From NCBI GenBank assembly GCA_900316005.1, contig ONBH01000023.1, positions 1 to 34,760 of the forward strand: a stretch of DNA of 34,760 nucleotides. The letters are read 5' to 3'. The DNA is from an uncultured Bacteroidales bacterium. Lineage in GTDB: Bacteria; Bacteroidota; Bacteroidia; Bacteroidales; Paludibacteraceae. A program made the translations under genes and the position numbers. Positions 1 through 7,124 of the stretch are shown piece after piece (the first letter of the stretch is position 1; each line of letters begins with the position of its first letter). The notes under the pieces are model-generated. The model made no database searches. It worked only from the letters and a program-made list of their open reading frames with translations, and was not told where the DNA came from.

Positions 1-52
1 CAGCTAAACATTTTTTTACAGCTAATAGCCGTTCTTCAATAGAATGTTTCAT
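1..52 (-). CDS. IS3-like transposase OrfA, N-terminal fragment cut by window edge
   Basis: Only the first 17 codons are inside the window, reading MKHSIEERLLAVKKCLA. This resembles the start of the helix-turn-helix OrfA protein of IS3-family elements, which binds the element ends. The ATG lies about 40 bp inside a sequence that looks like an IS3-type terminus (minus strand TGAACCCCAAAAGTTGAACA from position 93). The identification rests on this short peptide and the terminus together, so it is tentative. The rest of the gene lies to the left of the window. Confidence 0.5.
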   Translation of the reverse strand, partial: MKHSIEERLLAVKKCLA

Positions 53-93
53 AATAAAACCCCAAAAGTTTATTGTTCAACTTTTGGGGTTCA
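1..93 (-). mobile_element. Right-hand edge of a probable IS3-family insertion sequence
   Basis: Read on the minus strand, position 93 begins TGAACCCCAAAAGTTG. IS3 elements characteristically begin with TG and have a similar purine-rich end. A 13-bp inverted repeat (58-70 with 79-91, loop of 8) lies between this end and the transposase ATG at 52. Directly outside the edge, at 97-116, lies one arm of a palindromic repeat whose complete copy is at 11184-11211. This suggests that the element inserted into that repeat. The other end and any target duplication are outside the window. Confidence 0.5.
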
Positions 94-96
94 TTA

Positions 97-116
97 CAAG
101 GAATGCCGTCTCTACA
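97..116 (-). repeat. Half copy of a dispersed hairpin repeat
   Basis: The reverse complement reads TGTAGAGACGGCATTCCTTG. It is identical over 20 nt to the left arm and loop of the complete hairpin at 11184-11211. The second arm is missing and the sequence passes straight into the IS-like end at 93. Confidence 0.75.
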
Positions 117-333
117 GGTGGTCGCACTCGCGTTCAGCAATCGGGTCGCAAAGGCTGACGACCCCGTCGTCAGCGGGCGACCGATGCTTCCGCTCTAAGG
201 AGTTCTATGTACTCGGAGTGGGTACTCCGAGCACTCGCGCGCTGCACTTACTCCTAAAAATGTCCACCGGACATTCTGATGTGCAGCTTAATCGCTTCAT
301 CCACCGCAGCAAAGCTACGTTGGGGACCCCATT
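117..333. other. Non-coding stretch with a cluster of perfect hairpins
   Basis: No convincing gene is present. Four perfect short inverted repeats lie within about 180 bp: GCTGACGAC/GTCGTCAGC at 154-174 (3-nt loop); CTCGGAGT/ACTCCGAG at 212-231 (4-nt loop); AATGTCC/GGACATT at 259-275 (3-nt loop); TGGGG-A-CCCCA at 321-331, just after the stop codon of the minus-strand gene. The last could end transcription of that gene, but it lacks a clear T tract. Confidence 0.5.
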
Positions 334-1878
334 TTATTTCACTTCTGCGCCGAGCACGTTGTACATCTTACCGTCGCGGACAATGTACAGCATACCGTCA
401 ATCATAACCTTGCGGCTCTCGGCCTTGTCGCCCTGAACCTCGTCGAGCCCTTCGGGGATGGCCTTTTGCCAAGCATATTTGCTGTTGTCACTCAGGTCCA
501 AATCAATCATCTTGACGGGATCACCCTTCCAGGTGTCTTCCTCCCAAACCTCGTCGAAGGTGAACTCTGCCATGTCCCACGCGCCGTCAACGTATGCGAA
601 GAGGAAGTTGTCCACATCGTCGGTAGCGCGGAGGTAGAACTTATCCTCATCGACAGCCATGATGTGGTCGTGCATATACCCGCCGGTCTCTTCTACATAG
701 CTCAGTTCTACTGTGCCATCGATGAAGGAACCCAGCATGCTGATGCCGTTAGCCGGCATGCCGTTCTCGGGGAACAGGAAGCCCACGAAAACGCGCTCGG
801 GCTCCGTGTGACGAGTAGCTAAGATGCAGTTGTAGAACCAAGCCTCGCCGCCGTCCATGTTCGGGCGGAAATAGATGGTATATTCGCCATCGCGCTCGAT
901 CTCACCGTGCTCGCCGTAGTTGTTGCCCATGCCGTCGGGATACCAGGTCTGGGTCTCGCCCTCTACTTTCACCACCTTGAACTGGCTGGCGGTGGTCAGG
1001 TCCAGACCATAGAAATACTCTTCGGTTTCAGCCTCAAGGCTCGGATTCATCTCATAATTCTCGTTCACCTCCCAGTTGGTCATGTTGCCTACGATGTAGT
1101 ACTTAGCGGTAACACCTGCATCTTCTTTGAGCAGATACGCACTGCTGATGGTGAATATACCTCCTGTAGGCTCGCATTGAACAGCCAGGACGCGGGCTTT
1201 CGTCAGGTCGAAACCTTCTACCTGCTGGTGCAGGTCAATAACGAGATAGTTCAACTGGTTATCCGGTGCGTCAAGACCGAGAAAACCTTCCATCTGTTTG
1301 GATTCTGCATCAGCTTCGTCACGCAGGTAAGCTTTGAGTTTCCACCACTCACCGGCACAATTTTCCATGTACGATATTTCAAACACGATCTTGTCCCACT
1401 CGCTCAGGTCGCGTGTGGGATCCCAACCCATGGAAACGGCACCATAGTCAGAGGTAATAGTAGTCTGCAGACCACCCTCAACGGATCCTGAAACGCTGTT
1501 ATAGCCCCAACCCCAAGTAGAGGGATCCAGCGAGAAGTACTCGCGGTTCGGATCTGCGGGAGCAGGAACCTTGGTGAAGGTTACCTCAGCAATACTACTC
1601 CAGTCATTACCGTCAAAAGCAGCAGCCTTGATGGTAGTGGTCTCCTTGATAACAATCGGATGCGTGTACTCCGGGGCATTCGGGCAATCACACGTGGGAC
1701 TGGTAACACCATCCACCGTGTAGTAGATGTCTGCATCCTGAGAAGGGCAGCTCATGGTAACAATGACGCTGTCGGTGAACTCCGTTGCGCCGGAAATGGT
1801 CGGAGTAACGATGTTCGGGTCAGCAAACATGCTAACGCTCAGCAGCGCAGCAGCAAAAAAAGATAAAAGTTTCTTCAT
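334..1878 (-). CDS. Secreted multidomain carbohydrate-associated protein
   Basis: A 514-residue exported protein of unknown exact function. Residues 1-19 form a signal peptide (MKKLLSFFAAALLSVSMFA). Residues about 20-105 resemble a chitobiase/hexosaminidase C-terminal-type domain (ADIYYTVDG, TTIKAAAFDG). About 110-255 is a beta-rich segment that may bind sugar. About 258-355 begins YYIVGNMTNW, as in SusE/SusF-type and other starch-binding modules. The last residues (LYIVRDGKMYNVLGAEV) match a tail common on secreted Bacteroidales proteins and may be a sorting signal. The start was chosen at 1878 because the signal peptide begins there; the upstream in-frame extension runs into the promoter at 1950-1981. 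No catalytic domain was recognised. Confidence 0.7.
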   Translation of the reverse strand: MKKLLSFFAAALLSVSMFADPNIVTPTISGATEFTDSVIVTMSCPSQDADIYYTVDGVTSPTCDCPNAPEYTHPIVIKETTTIKAAAFDGNDWSSIAEVTFTKVPAPADPNREYFSLDPSTWGWGYNSVSGSVEGGLQTTITSDYGAVSMGWDPTRDLSEWDKIVFEISYMENCAGEWWKLKAYLRDEADAESKQMEGFLGLDAPDNQLNYLVIDLHQQVEGFDLTKARVLAVQCEPTGGIFTISSAYLLKEDAGVTAKYYIVGNMTNWEVNENYEMNPSLEAETEEYFYGLDLTTASQFKVVKVEGETQTWYPDGMGNNYGEHGEIERDGEYTIYFRPNMDGGEAWFYNCILATRHTEPERVFVGFLFPENGMPANGISMLGSFIDGTVELSYVEETGGYMHDHIMAVDEDKFYLRATDDVDNFLFAYVDGAWDMAEFTFDEVWEEDTWKGDPVKMIDLDLSDNSKYAWQKAIPEGLDEVQGDKAESRKVMIDGMLYIVRDGKMYNVLGAEVK

Positions 1879-1949
1879 TTGTTTGTTTTGTTTGTTAATG
1901 AATCGGTTAATTATTTGTTTTGTTTTCAAAAAAAATCCCAATTTGGCGG

Positions 1950-1981
1950 CAAAGATACTACTTTTTTTTGATATATGCAAA
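1950..1981 (-). promoter_or_regulatory. Bacteroides-type promoter of the secreted-protein gene
   Basis: On the minus strand, TTTG (1981-1978) is followed by a 20-nt spacer and TATCTTTG (1957-1950), a perfect TAnnTTTG -7 element. The predicted leader is about 65 nt. The -33 element is extended as TTTGCATATATC. Confidence 0.85.
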
Positions 1982-2017
1982 TAAAATGGCTCTTTTTTTC
2001 ACAAAAATGCCTAAAAA

Positions 2018-2049
2018 TTTGCATATGTGCAATTTTTGTTGTAATTTTG
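2018..2049 (+). promoter_or_regulatory. Bacteroides-type promoter of the rseC-rnf operon
   Basis: TTTG at 2018-2021, a 20-nt spacer, then TAATTTTG at 2042-2049. It is divergent from the promoter at 1950-1981, with the two -33 elements about 37 bp apart. The leader to the rseC ATG at 2070 is very short. Confidence 0.85.
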
Positions 2050-2069
2050 CGCGATATTTTTGTGCACAC

Positions 2070-2516
2070 ATGGCTAATGTGATAAAACATACGGGTACAG
2101 TTATCGCCATCGAGGGCGAAACGGTGCGGGTGAAGATAGAGCAATCATCCGCCTGCAGCGCATGTCAGGCGAAAGCCATGTGCTCCTCGGCGGACAAGAA
2201 AGAAAAAATCATCGACATCACCCAAAACCGAGAACCCAGAACCGAGAACCGAGAACCCAGAACCGAGAACCTGAAAATCGGCGACACCGTTGAGGTAATC
2301 ATCAAGCAGCGGATGGGTTGGAAGGCCGTGGTGATTGCCTATATTGTACCGCTAAACGTGCTAGTTGGGACCTTGGCAGTATTAGACATGCGCATGGAAA
2401 GCGAGGCGTTGGCGGGCGTCATCGCGCTGGGCGTAACGGGTGTTTATTTTATCGTGCTGAGAATGTTCCGCGAGAAACTGCAGCGGGAGTTCAGCTTTAA
2501 GGTGAAAGGAATTTAA
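2070..2516 (+). CDS. rseC: SoxR-reducing system protein RseC family
   Basis: A 148-residue inner-membrane protein of the RseC/MucC family, found at the head of rnf operons in Bacteroidales and probably linked to Rnf assembly or its redox role. The N-terminal soluble part holds a cysteine cluster (CSACQAKAMC, about residues 29-38). Two membrane segments follow (about 80-100 and 108-125). Between them and the Cys cluster is an unusual insertion: two exact copies of the 7-residue unit NREPRTE (codons 2226-2267), made by a 21-nt DNA repeat built from heptamers. The start was chosen at MANVIKH because the promoter -7 element lies at 2042-2049, so an upstream start is not possible from that promoter. 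Confidence 0.85.
   Translation: MANVIKHTGTVIAIEGETVRVKIEQSSACSACQAKAMCSSADKKEKIIDITQNREPRTENREPRTENLKIGDTVEVIIKQRMGWKAVVIAYIVPLNVLVGTLAVLDMRMESEALAGVIALGVTGVYFIVLRMFREKLQREFSFKVKGI
2226..2270 (+). repeat. In-frame heptanucleotide tandem repeat inside rseC
   Basis: The heptamer AACC(G/C)AG is repeated six times without interruption, in two 21-nt blocks (AACCGAG, AACCCAG, AACCGAG), followed by a partial unit. Because 21 is a multiple of three, the block encodes the peptide NREPRTE twice. The reading frame is kept. Confidence 0.95.
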
Positions 2517-2549
2517 TAAATAACTAACAATAACAACAAACAAACATTT

Positions 2550-3440
2550 ATGAAACTTATCCTTATTTCTTTGCTCGTTCTGGGCTTGACAGGTTTGGTA
2601 GCTGCCGTGCTGTTGTACCTGATAGCCCGGAAGTTCAGGGTAGAAGAAGACCCGCGCATCGACCAGGTGCAGGAGGTACTCCCGGGTGCCAACTGCGGTG
2701 GTTGCGGTTTTGCGGGTTGTCGTGCGCTGGCTGAGGCGTGCGTCAAGGCCGACACGTTGGACGGTCTGCTCTGCCCCGTGGGAGGTGCTCCCACCATGGA
2801 AAAAGTAGGAGCCATCCTGGGTCTGGCGGCGGCTGCTGCAGACCCGAAAGTGGCTGTTGTGCGTTGTAACGGAACGTGCGAGGCGCGCCCGCGTACCAGC
2901 GAGTACGATGGTGTGAAGTCCTGCCGAATCCAGCACAACCTGTACGTTGGCGAGACTGCCTGTCCGTTCGGCTGCTTAGGCTGCGGAGACTGCGTAGCTG
3001 CCTGCCAATTCGGCGCCCTGAGTATGGATCCGGTAACGGGTCTTCCTGTGGTTGATGAAGAGAAATGTACCGCTTGCGGCAAGTGCGTGAAAGCCTGCCC
3101 GCGTGGCATCATCGAACTGCGCAAGAAGGGTCCGAAGAACCGCCGCGTATTCGTACAATGCGTCAACAAAGACAAAGGTGCCATCGCCCGCAAAGCCTGC
3201 ATGAATGCCTGCATCGGTTGCGGCAAGTGCATGAAGGAGTGTAACTTTGAGGCTATCACCGTGGAAAACAACGTAGCGTACATTGATCCCGAGAAATGCC
3301 GCCTGTGCCGTAAGTGCGAGTCGGTTTGTCCCACCGGGGCCATACACGCCGTTAACTTCCCGCCGCGCAAACCGGCTGAGCCCGCTCAAACAGAGAACAA
3401 ACCCGCTGAAGCGGTACAAACAAAGGAGGCACAAGCATGA
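2550..3440 (+). CDS. rnfB: Rnf complex subunit RnfB (iron-sulfur electron-entry subunit)
   Basis: 296 residues. RnfB receives electrons from reduced ferredoxin on the cytoplasmic side and passes them into the Rnf complex. Residues about 1-25 form one membrane anchor. Residues 49-75 carry the conserved four-cysteine cluster (NCGGCGFAGC and a later CP). Four ferredoxin-like clusters follow: about 138-152 (CPFGCLGCGDC), 173-183 (CTACGKCVKAC), 221-231 (CIGCGKCMKEC) and 250-260 (CRLCRKCESVC). The Pro/Glu/Ala-rich tail (about 271-296) is low complexity. The stop overlaps the rnfC start by 4 nt (ATGA). Confidence 0.95.
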   Translation: MKLILISLLVLGLTGLVAAVLLYLIARKFRVEEDPRIDQVQEVLPGANCGGCGFAGCRALAEACVKADTLDGLLCPVGGAPTMEKVGAILGLAAAAADPKVAVVRCNGTCEARPRTSEYDGVKSCRIQHNLYVGETACPFGCLGCGDCVAACQFGALSMDPVTGLPVVDEEKCTACGKCVKACPRGIIELRKKGPKNRRVFVQCVNKDKGAIARKACMNACIGCGKCMKECNFEAITVENNVAYIDPEKCRLCRKCESVCPTGAIHAVNFPPRKPAEPAQTENKPAEAVQTKEAQA

Positions 3441-4774
3441 ATACATTCAGAATAGGCGGAGTTCATCCGCACGACAACAAGCAATATAGCGCCCACCAAC
3501 CCATCACCGAATGCCCGCTGCCCGAGAAGGCTATCATTCCCCTGGTACAGCACATCGGAGCACCCTCGCAGCCGGTAGTGGAAAAAGGACAAAAGGTCAA
3601 AGTAGGCGAGTTGCTGGCTAAGGCCGGTGGTTTCGTAGGTGCTAACATCCACTCGCCCTACAGCGGTACCATCACCAAGATAGACTCGACCATTGATGCC
3701 TGGGGTATGAAGATGCCCGCCATCTTTATGGACGTAGAAGGCGACGAATGGTTGCCCGAGATTGACCGCACACCGGATGTTATACGGGAGTGCAGACTGG
3801 AGCCGAAGGAGATTATCGACAAGGTGACTGCAGCCGGTATCGTCGGCCTGGGCGGAGCCTGCTTCCCGACACAAGTCAAACTCATGCCGCCTCCGGGCAA
3901 GAAAGCCGAGGTGCTCATTGTCAACGGCGTAGAGTGCGAGCCGTATCTGACCTGCGACCACCAACTGATGCTGGAGCATGGTGAAGAACTGATGATTGGT
4001 ATTCAGATTCTGATGCGCGCCCTCAACCTCGATCACGCTATCATTGGTATTGAGAAGAACAAGCCGGATGCCATTGCACGCATGAAAGAGCTGGCACTGA
4101 AGGTATTGGGCGTGGAGGTAAAGCCCCTGAAGCTGAAATACCCGCAGGGCGGCGAGAAACAGCTCATCGATGCCTGCATCGGTCGTCAGGTGCCCAGTGG
4201 TGCCCTGCCCATCGAAGTAGGTGCTGTGGTGGATAACGTAGCTACGATTTACGCCGTTTATGAGGCTGTTCAGAAGAACAAACCGCTCATCTCACGCGTC
4301 ATGACCGTGACCGGCGCTTCCGTTGCCCGTCCGGGTAACTACAGCGTGCGCTTTGGTACGCCCCTGACGCAAGTAGTGGATCTGGCGGGTGGCATACCCG
4401 AAGACACGGGTAAGATTATCGGTGGTGGACCAATGATGGGTCGCGCGATGAACAACATCGATATGCCTACCAACAAACGCGTATCGGGTCTGCTCTTCCT
4501 CCGTGAGAGCGAGAGCCGCCGCGTGGAGCCCGAGAACTGTATCCGTTGTGGTAAGTGCGTAACAGCCTGCCCGATGGGTTTGGAACCCTACTTGCTCTCC
4601 AAGCAAGCTCAGCTGCAGATGTGGGACGAGATGGAGCAACACGACGTAATGGATTGCATCGACTGCGGTTGCTGTCTGTTTACCTGCCCCAGCCACCGTC
4701 CGCTTTTGGACTACATCCGTATGGGTAAAGCCACCGTGGGCGGCATCATCCGCGCCCGCCAAGCGAAGAAATAG
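3437..4774 (+). CDS. rnfC: Rnf complex subunit RnfC (NADH-binding, iron-sulfur)
   Basis: 445 residues. This peripheral subunit is where NAD+ is reduced or NADH oxidised. It has an N-terminal biotinyl/lipoyl-like region (about 30-100), the nucleotide/FMN-binding region with GLGGACFPTQVKL (about 137-149) and NGVECEPY (about 163-170), an SLBB-type region, and two four-cysteine iron-sulfur motifs at about 368-378 (CIRCGKCVTAC) and 407-417 (CIDCGCCLFTC). A strong Shine-Dalgarno (AAAGGAGG, 3422-3429) sits 7 nt before the ATG, inside the end of rnfB. The start overlaps the rnfB stop. Confidence 0.95.
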   Translation: MNTFRIGGVHPHDNKQYSAHQPITECPLPEKAIIPLVQHIGAPSQPVVEKGQKVKVGELLAKAGGFVGANIHSPYSGTITKIDSTIDAWGMKMPAIFMDVEGDEWLPEIDRTPDVIRECRLEPKEIIDKVTAAGIVGLGGACFPTQVKLMPPPGKKAEVLIVNGVECEPYLTCDHQLMLEHGEELMIGIQILMRALNLDHAIIGIEKNKPDAIARMKELALKVLGVEVKPLKLKYPQGGEKQLIDACIGRQVPSGALPIEVGAVVDNVATIYAVYEAVQKNKPLISRVMTVTGASVARPGNYSVRFGTPLTQVVDLAGGIPEDTGKIIGGGPMMGRAMNNIDMPTNKRVSGLLFLRESESRRVEPENCIRCGKCVTACPMGLEPYLLSKQAQLQMWDEMEQHDVMDCIDCGCCLFTCPSHRPLLDYIRMGKATVGGIIRARQAKK

Positions 4775-4800
4775 TTGAAAATTGATAATTGATAGTTGAC
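4773..4800 (+). repeat. Heptanucleotide tandem repeat between rnfC and rnfD
   Basis: Four 7-nt units (AGTTGAA, AATTGAT, AATTGAT, AGTTGAC) begin within the rnfC stop codon region and fill almost the whole gap to the rnfD ATG at 4807. Related heptamers occur at 7772-7792 and 15210-15244. Confidence 0.85.
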
Positions 4801-4806
4801 AATTTT

Positions 4807-5805
4807 ATGAAACAACTCATTGTAGCTCCGGCTCCGCACGCACACAGCGGTGATACGGTCCGGAAAAATATGCTCCTGGTCATCTTGGCCCTGATGCCCG
4901 CCTACGTGGTGTCGGTGATTGAGTTTGGCTTCGGAGCCCTGATTACAGCGGCTATCAGCGTGGCGGCATGTATGCTGTTCGAGTGGCTGATAACGCGTTT
5001 CATGCTCAAGGAGCCCACCCATCTGGATGACTGCTCTGCCATACTGACCGGTCTGCTGTTGGCATTCAACCTGCCCAGCAACCTGCCCTGGTGGATCGTC
5101 ATCATCGGTGCCCTTGCAGCGATGACCTTGGGTAAGATGGCCTTCGGCGGACTGGGACAGAACCTGTTCAACCCCGCCCTTGTAGGTCGTGTATTCCTGC
5201 TCATCTCCTTCCCCGTGCAGATGACCACATGGCCTCGGCCAATGGGTTTTGCCGGCAGTTATGTGGATGCCGAGACGGGTGCCACGCCCCTGTATTACCT
5301 GAAGCAAATGCTCAAGAGCGGCGATAATAGCGCGCTCGGCGAACTGCCCGACCTGATGCAGTCCTTCTTGGGCGCGATGGGCGGCAGTCTGGGTGAGGTA
5401 TGTGCCCAGGCTCTCATCATCGGCGGTATATTCCTTATATGTACGCGCGTGATAACGTGGCATATTCCCGTCAGCATTCTGGCAACGGCTGCCTTGTTTG
5501 CCGCTTGCACAGGTCTGTGCGGTGCCCTGCCCGAAGGAATGACTACCGGTCAATATGTACTCTACACCCTGCTGACGGGTGGTATGATGCTCGGTGCATT
5601 CTTTATGGCTACCGACTACGTCACCAGCCCGATGACCGGTTGGGGTAAGATTATCTTCGGCGTCGGTATCGGTCTTATCGTGATGGTGATTCGTACCTGG
5701 GGTGCTTATCCCGAAGGTATGTCGTTCGCCATCCTGATCATGAACGCCTGCGTGCCTTTGTTGAACCGTATTCGTCCCCGTCGTTTCGGAGAGAAGAAAA
5801 AATAA
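4807..5805 (+). CDS. rnfD: Rnf complex subunit RnfD (flavinylated membrane subunit)
   Basis: 332 residues, a polytopic inner-membrane protein of the NqrB/RnfD family that carries a covalently bound FMN and takes part in ion pumping. The start MKQLIVAPAPHAHS is typical of the family, so the in-frame ATG 18 nt upstream, within the heptamer repeat, was not used. The flavinylation motif is TGAT at 157-160 (DAETGATPLYY), where FMN is expected on Thr160. About eight to nine membrane segments can be seen. The gene follows rnfC after a heptamer-repeat spacer and ends just before a Shine-Dalgarno for rnfG. Confidence 0.95.
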   Translation: MKQLIVAPAPHAHSGDTVRKNMLLVILALMPAYVVSVIEFGFGALITAAISVAACMLFEWLITRFMLKEPTHLDDCSAILTGLLLAFNLPSNLPWWIVIIGALAAMTLGKMAFGGLGQNLFNPALVGRVFLLISFPVQMTTWPRPMGFAGSYVDAETGATPLYYLKQMLKSGDNSALGELPDLMQSFLGAMGGSLGEVCAQALIIGGIFLICTRVITWHIPVSILATAALFAACTGLCGALPEGMTTGQYVLYTLLTGGMMLGAFFMATDYVTSPMTGWGKIIFGVGIGLIVMVIRTWGAYPEGMSFAILIMNACVPLLNRIRPRRFGEKKK

Positions 5806-5817
5806 GGAGGAATGACT

Positions 5818-6405
5818 ATGGCAAAAATGGAAAGTTCACTTAAGAACATGCTACTATCGCTGACCTGCATCACGCTGGGCGCGGCTGTAGCATTGGCAGG
5901 TATATACACCCTGACCAAAGACCGTATTGATGCCCAGAAGACGGCTGCCGAACAAGAAGCACGTCTGTCGGTACTGGCAGGTTGCCCCGATGGCACCCCC
6001 ATCATGACGGAGACCGATGGTTTCGGCGGTAAGATGAAGGTGATGTTCGGTTTCGCACCCGATGGTACAATTCTCGGTTACAAAGTGTTGGAGCACAGCG
6101 AGACGCCGGGTCTGGGTGACAAGGCTGTATGGTGGTTCCAGAATCAGGACAAACCCGGTCAAAACATCGTCGGTCGTGTGGCGAATGGTACATTCAGCGT
6201 ATCCAAAGACGGAGGTGACGTAGATGCCATCACGGCAGCTACTATATCCAGCCGCGCCTTCCTCAAGGCTGCTAACGAGGCTTATAACGAGTTCCGCAGC
6301 ATGGATGCCGCTACCGGTGCCACCAAGCCCGTGGCTACCGAAGACGCGGAAGAAGATGATGATGAAGTAGAAACCAACGAAGAAACGGAGGCCCAAGATG
6401 AGTAA
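5818..6405 (+). CDS. rnfG: Rnf complex subunit RnfG (flavinylated, extracytoplasmic)
   Basis: 195 residues, with one N-terminal membrane anchor and an FMN-binding domain that faces out of the cytoplasm. The start at 5818 is preferred over the ATG at 5812 because AAGGAGG (5804-5810) lies 7 nt upstream of 5818 but only 1 nt upstream of 5812. The expected FMN attachment site is DAITAATISS (about 136-145), with Ala in place of the usual Gly of [ST]GAT. A second stretch, DAATGAT (about 163-169), matches the flavin-transferase consensus exactly and is followed by a very acidic tail (about 176-195). The stop overlaps rnfE by 8 nt. Confidence 0.93.
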   Translation: MAKMESSLKNMLLSLTCITLGAAVALAGIYTLTKDRIDAQKTAAEQEARLSVLAGCPDGTPIMTETDGFGGKMKVMFGFAPDGTILGYKVLEHSETPGLGDKAVWWFQNQDKPGQNIVGRVANGTFSVSKDGGDVDAITAATISSRAFLKAANEAYNEFRSMDAATGATKPVATEDAEEDDDEVETNEETEAQDE

Positions 6406-6985
6406 TGCAAAAGAAACATTCCTAAATGGTATTATCAAGGAGAACCCCACCTTCGGCTTGGTTCTCGGTATGTGCCCGACCCTTGCTACGACAACCAGCG
6501 CTATCAACGGTATGTCGATGGGACTGGCTACGATGTTCGTGCTGGTATGCTCGAACGTGGTGATCTCAATGTTGAAGAACCTCATCCCCGATAAGGTGCG
6601 TATCCCCGCTTTCATCGTGGTGATCGCTACCTTCGTGACCTTGGTTCAGCTGCTGATGCAGGCATATGTGCCCGCCATCTACGCTACCTTAGGTCTGTTC
6701 ATCCCGCTGATTGTGGTGAACTGTATCGTGCTGGGTCGTGCAGAGGCTTTTGCTGCCAAGAATACCGTCGGCATGAGTGCTATTGACGGCCTGGGCATGG
6801 GTCTCGGTTTCACCTTGTCGCTGACCGTCATCGGCGCGGTACGCGAGTTGTTAGGTACGGGTTGTATCTTCGGTGGTCGTCTTTTCAGCGACGAATACGG
6901 AATGCTTATCTTCGTACTGGCTCCGGGAGCCTTCATCGCATTGGCGTTTGTCATGGCCCTCGTACAGAAACTGCAGAAGAAATAA
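6398..6985 (+). CDS. rnfE: Rnf complex subunit RnfE
   Basis: 195 residues, a hydrophobic protein with about six membrane segments of the RnfA/RnfE/NqrD/NqrE family. RnfE and RnfA form an inverted pair in the membrane core, and in related structures they hold an intramembrane iron-sulfur centre. The pattern NPTFGLVLGMCPTLA near residues 13-27 contains the conserved cysteine. GGAGG at 6387-6391 lies 6 nt before the ATG, within the end of rnfG, which the gene overlaps. A 139-nt gap separates it from rnfA. Confidence 0.95.
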   Translation: MSNAKETFLNGIIKENPTFGLVLGMCPTLATTTSAINGMSMGLATMFVLVCSNVVISMLKNLIPDKVRIPAFIVVIATFVTLVQLLMQAYVPAIYATLGLFIPLIVVNCIVLGRAEAFAAKNTVGMSAIDGLGMGLGFTLSLTVIGAVRELLGTGCIFGGRLFSDEYGMLIFVLAPGAFIALAFVMALVQKLQKK

Positions 6986-7019
6986 TAACGAATCAGGATC
7001 GCTCACAATGCTCGCTGCA

Positions 7020-7080
7020 AGAATAAAGAACAAAGACTAAATACTTTCGACTATCCGCCCCATTTTAGTCTTTACTCTTT
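7020..7080 (+). repeat. Heptamer repeat and long inverted repeat between rnfE and rnfA
   Basis: Three heptamers (AGAATAA, AGAACAA, AGACTAA) occupy 7020-7040. The stretch 7025-7041 pairs with 7064-7080 over 17 bp with two mismatches and a 22-nt loop, including a perfect AAAGACTAAA/TTTAGTCTTT core. A smaller hairpin GCGG/CCGC follows near 7091-7103. A stem here could affect how much message reaches rnfA, but there is no T tract typical of a terminator. Confidence 0.6.
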
Positions 7081-7124
7081 GCTCTCATAGCGGTGAAGCC
7101 GCGGTCCTTAATCAAACAAAAATT

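Noticed and set aside
58..91. 13-bp hairpin as terminator of the minus-strand secreted-protein gene
   Set aside because: It lies 240 bp past the stop and directly before a transposase-like ATG; it fits better as part of the IS end.
907..1491. Long open frame opposite the secreted-protein gene
   Set aside because: It has no start context and no family-like protein features; it mirrors the real gene on the other strand.
1879..1980. Upstream in-frame extension of the secreted-protein gene
   Set aside because: It would remove the signal peptide from the N-terminus and runs through the promoter.
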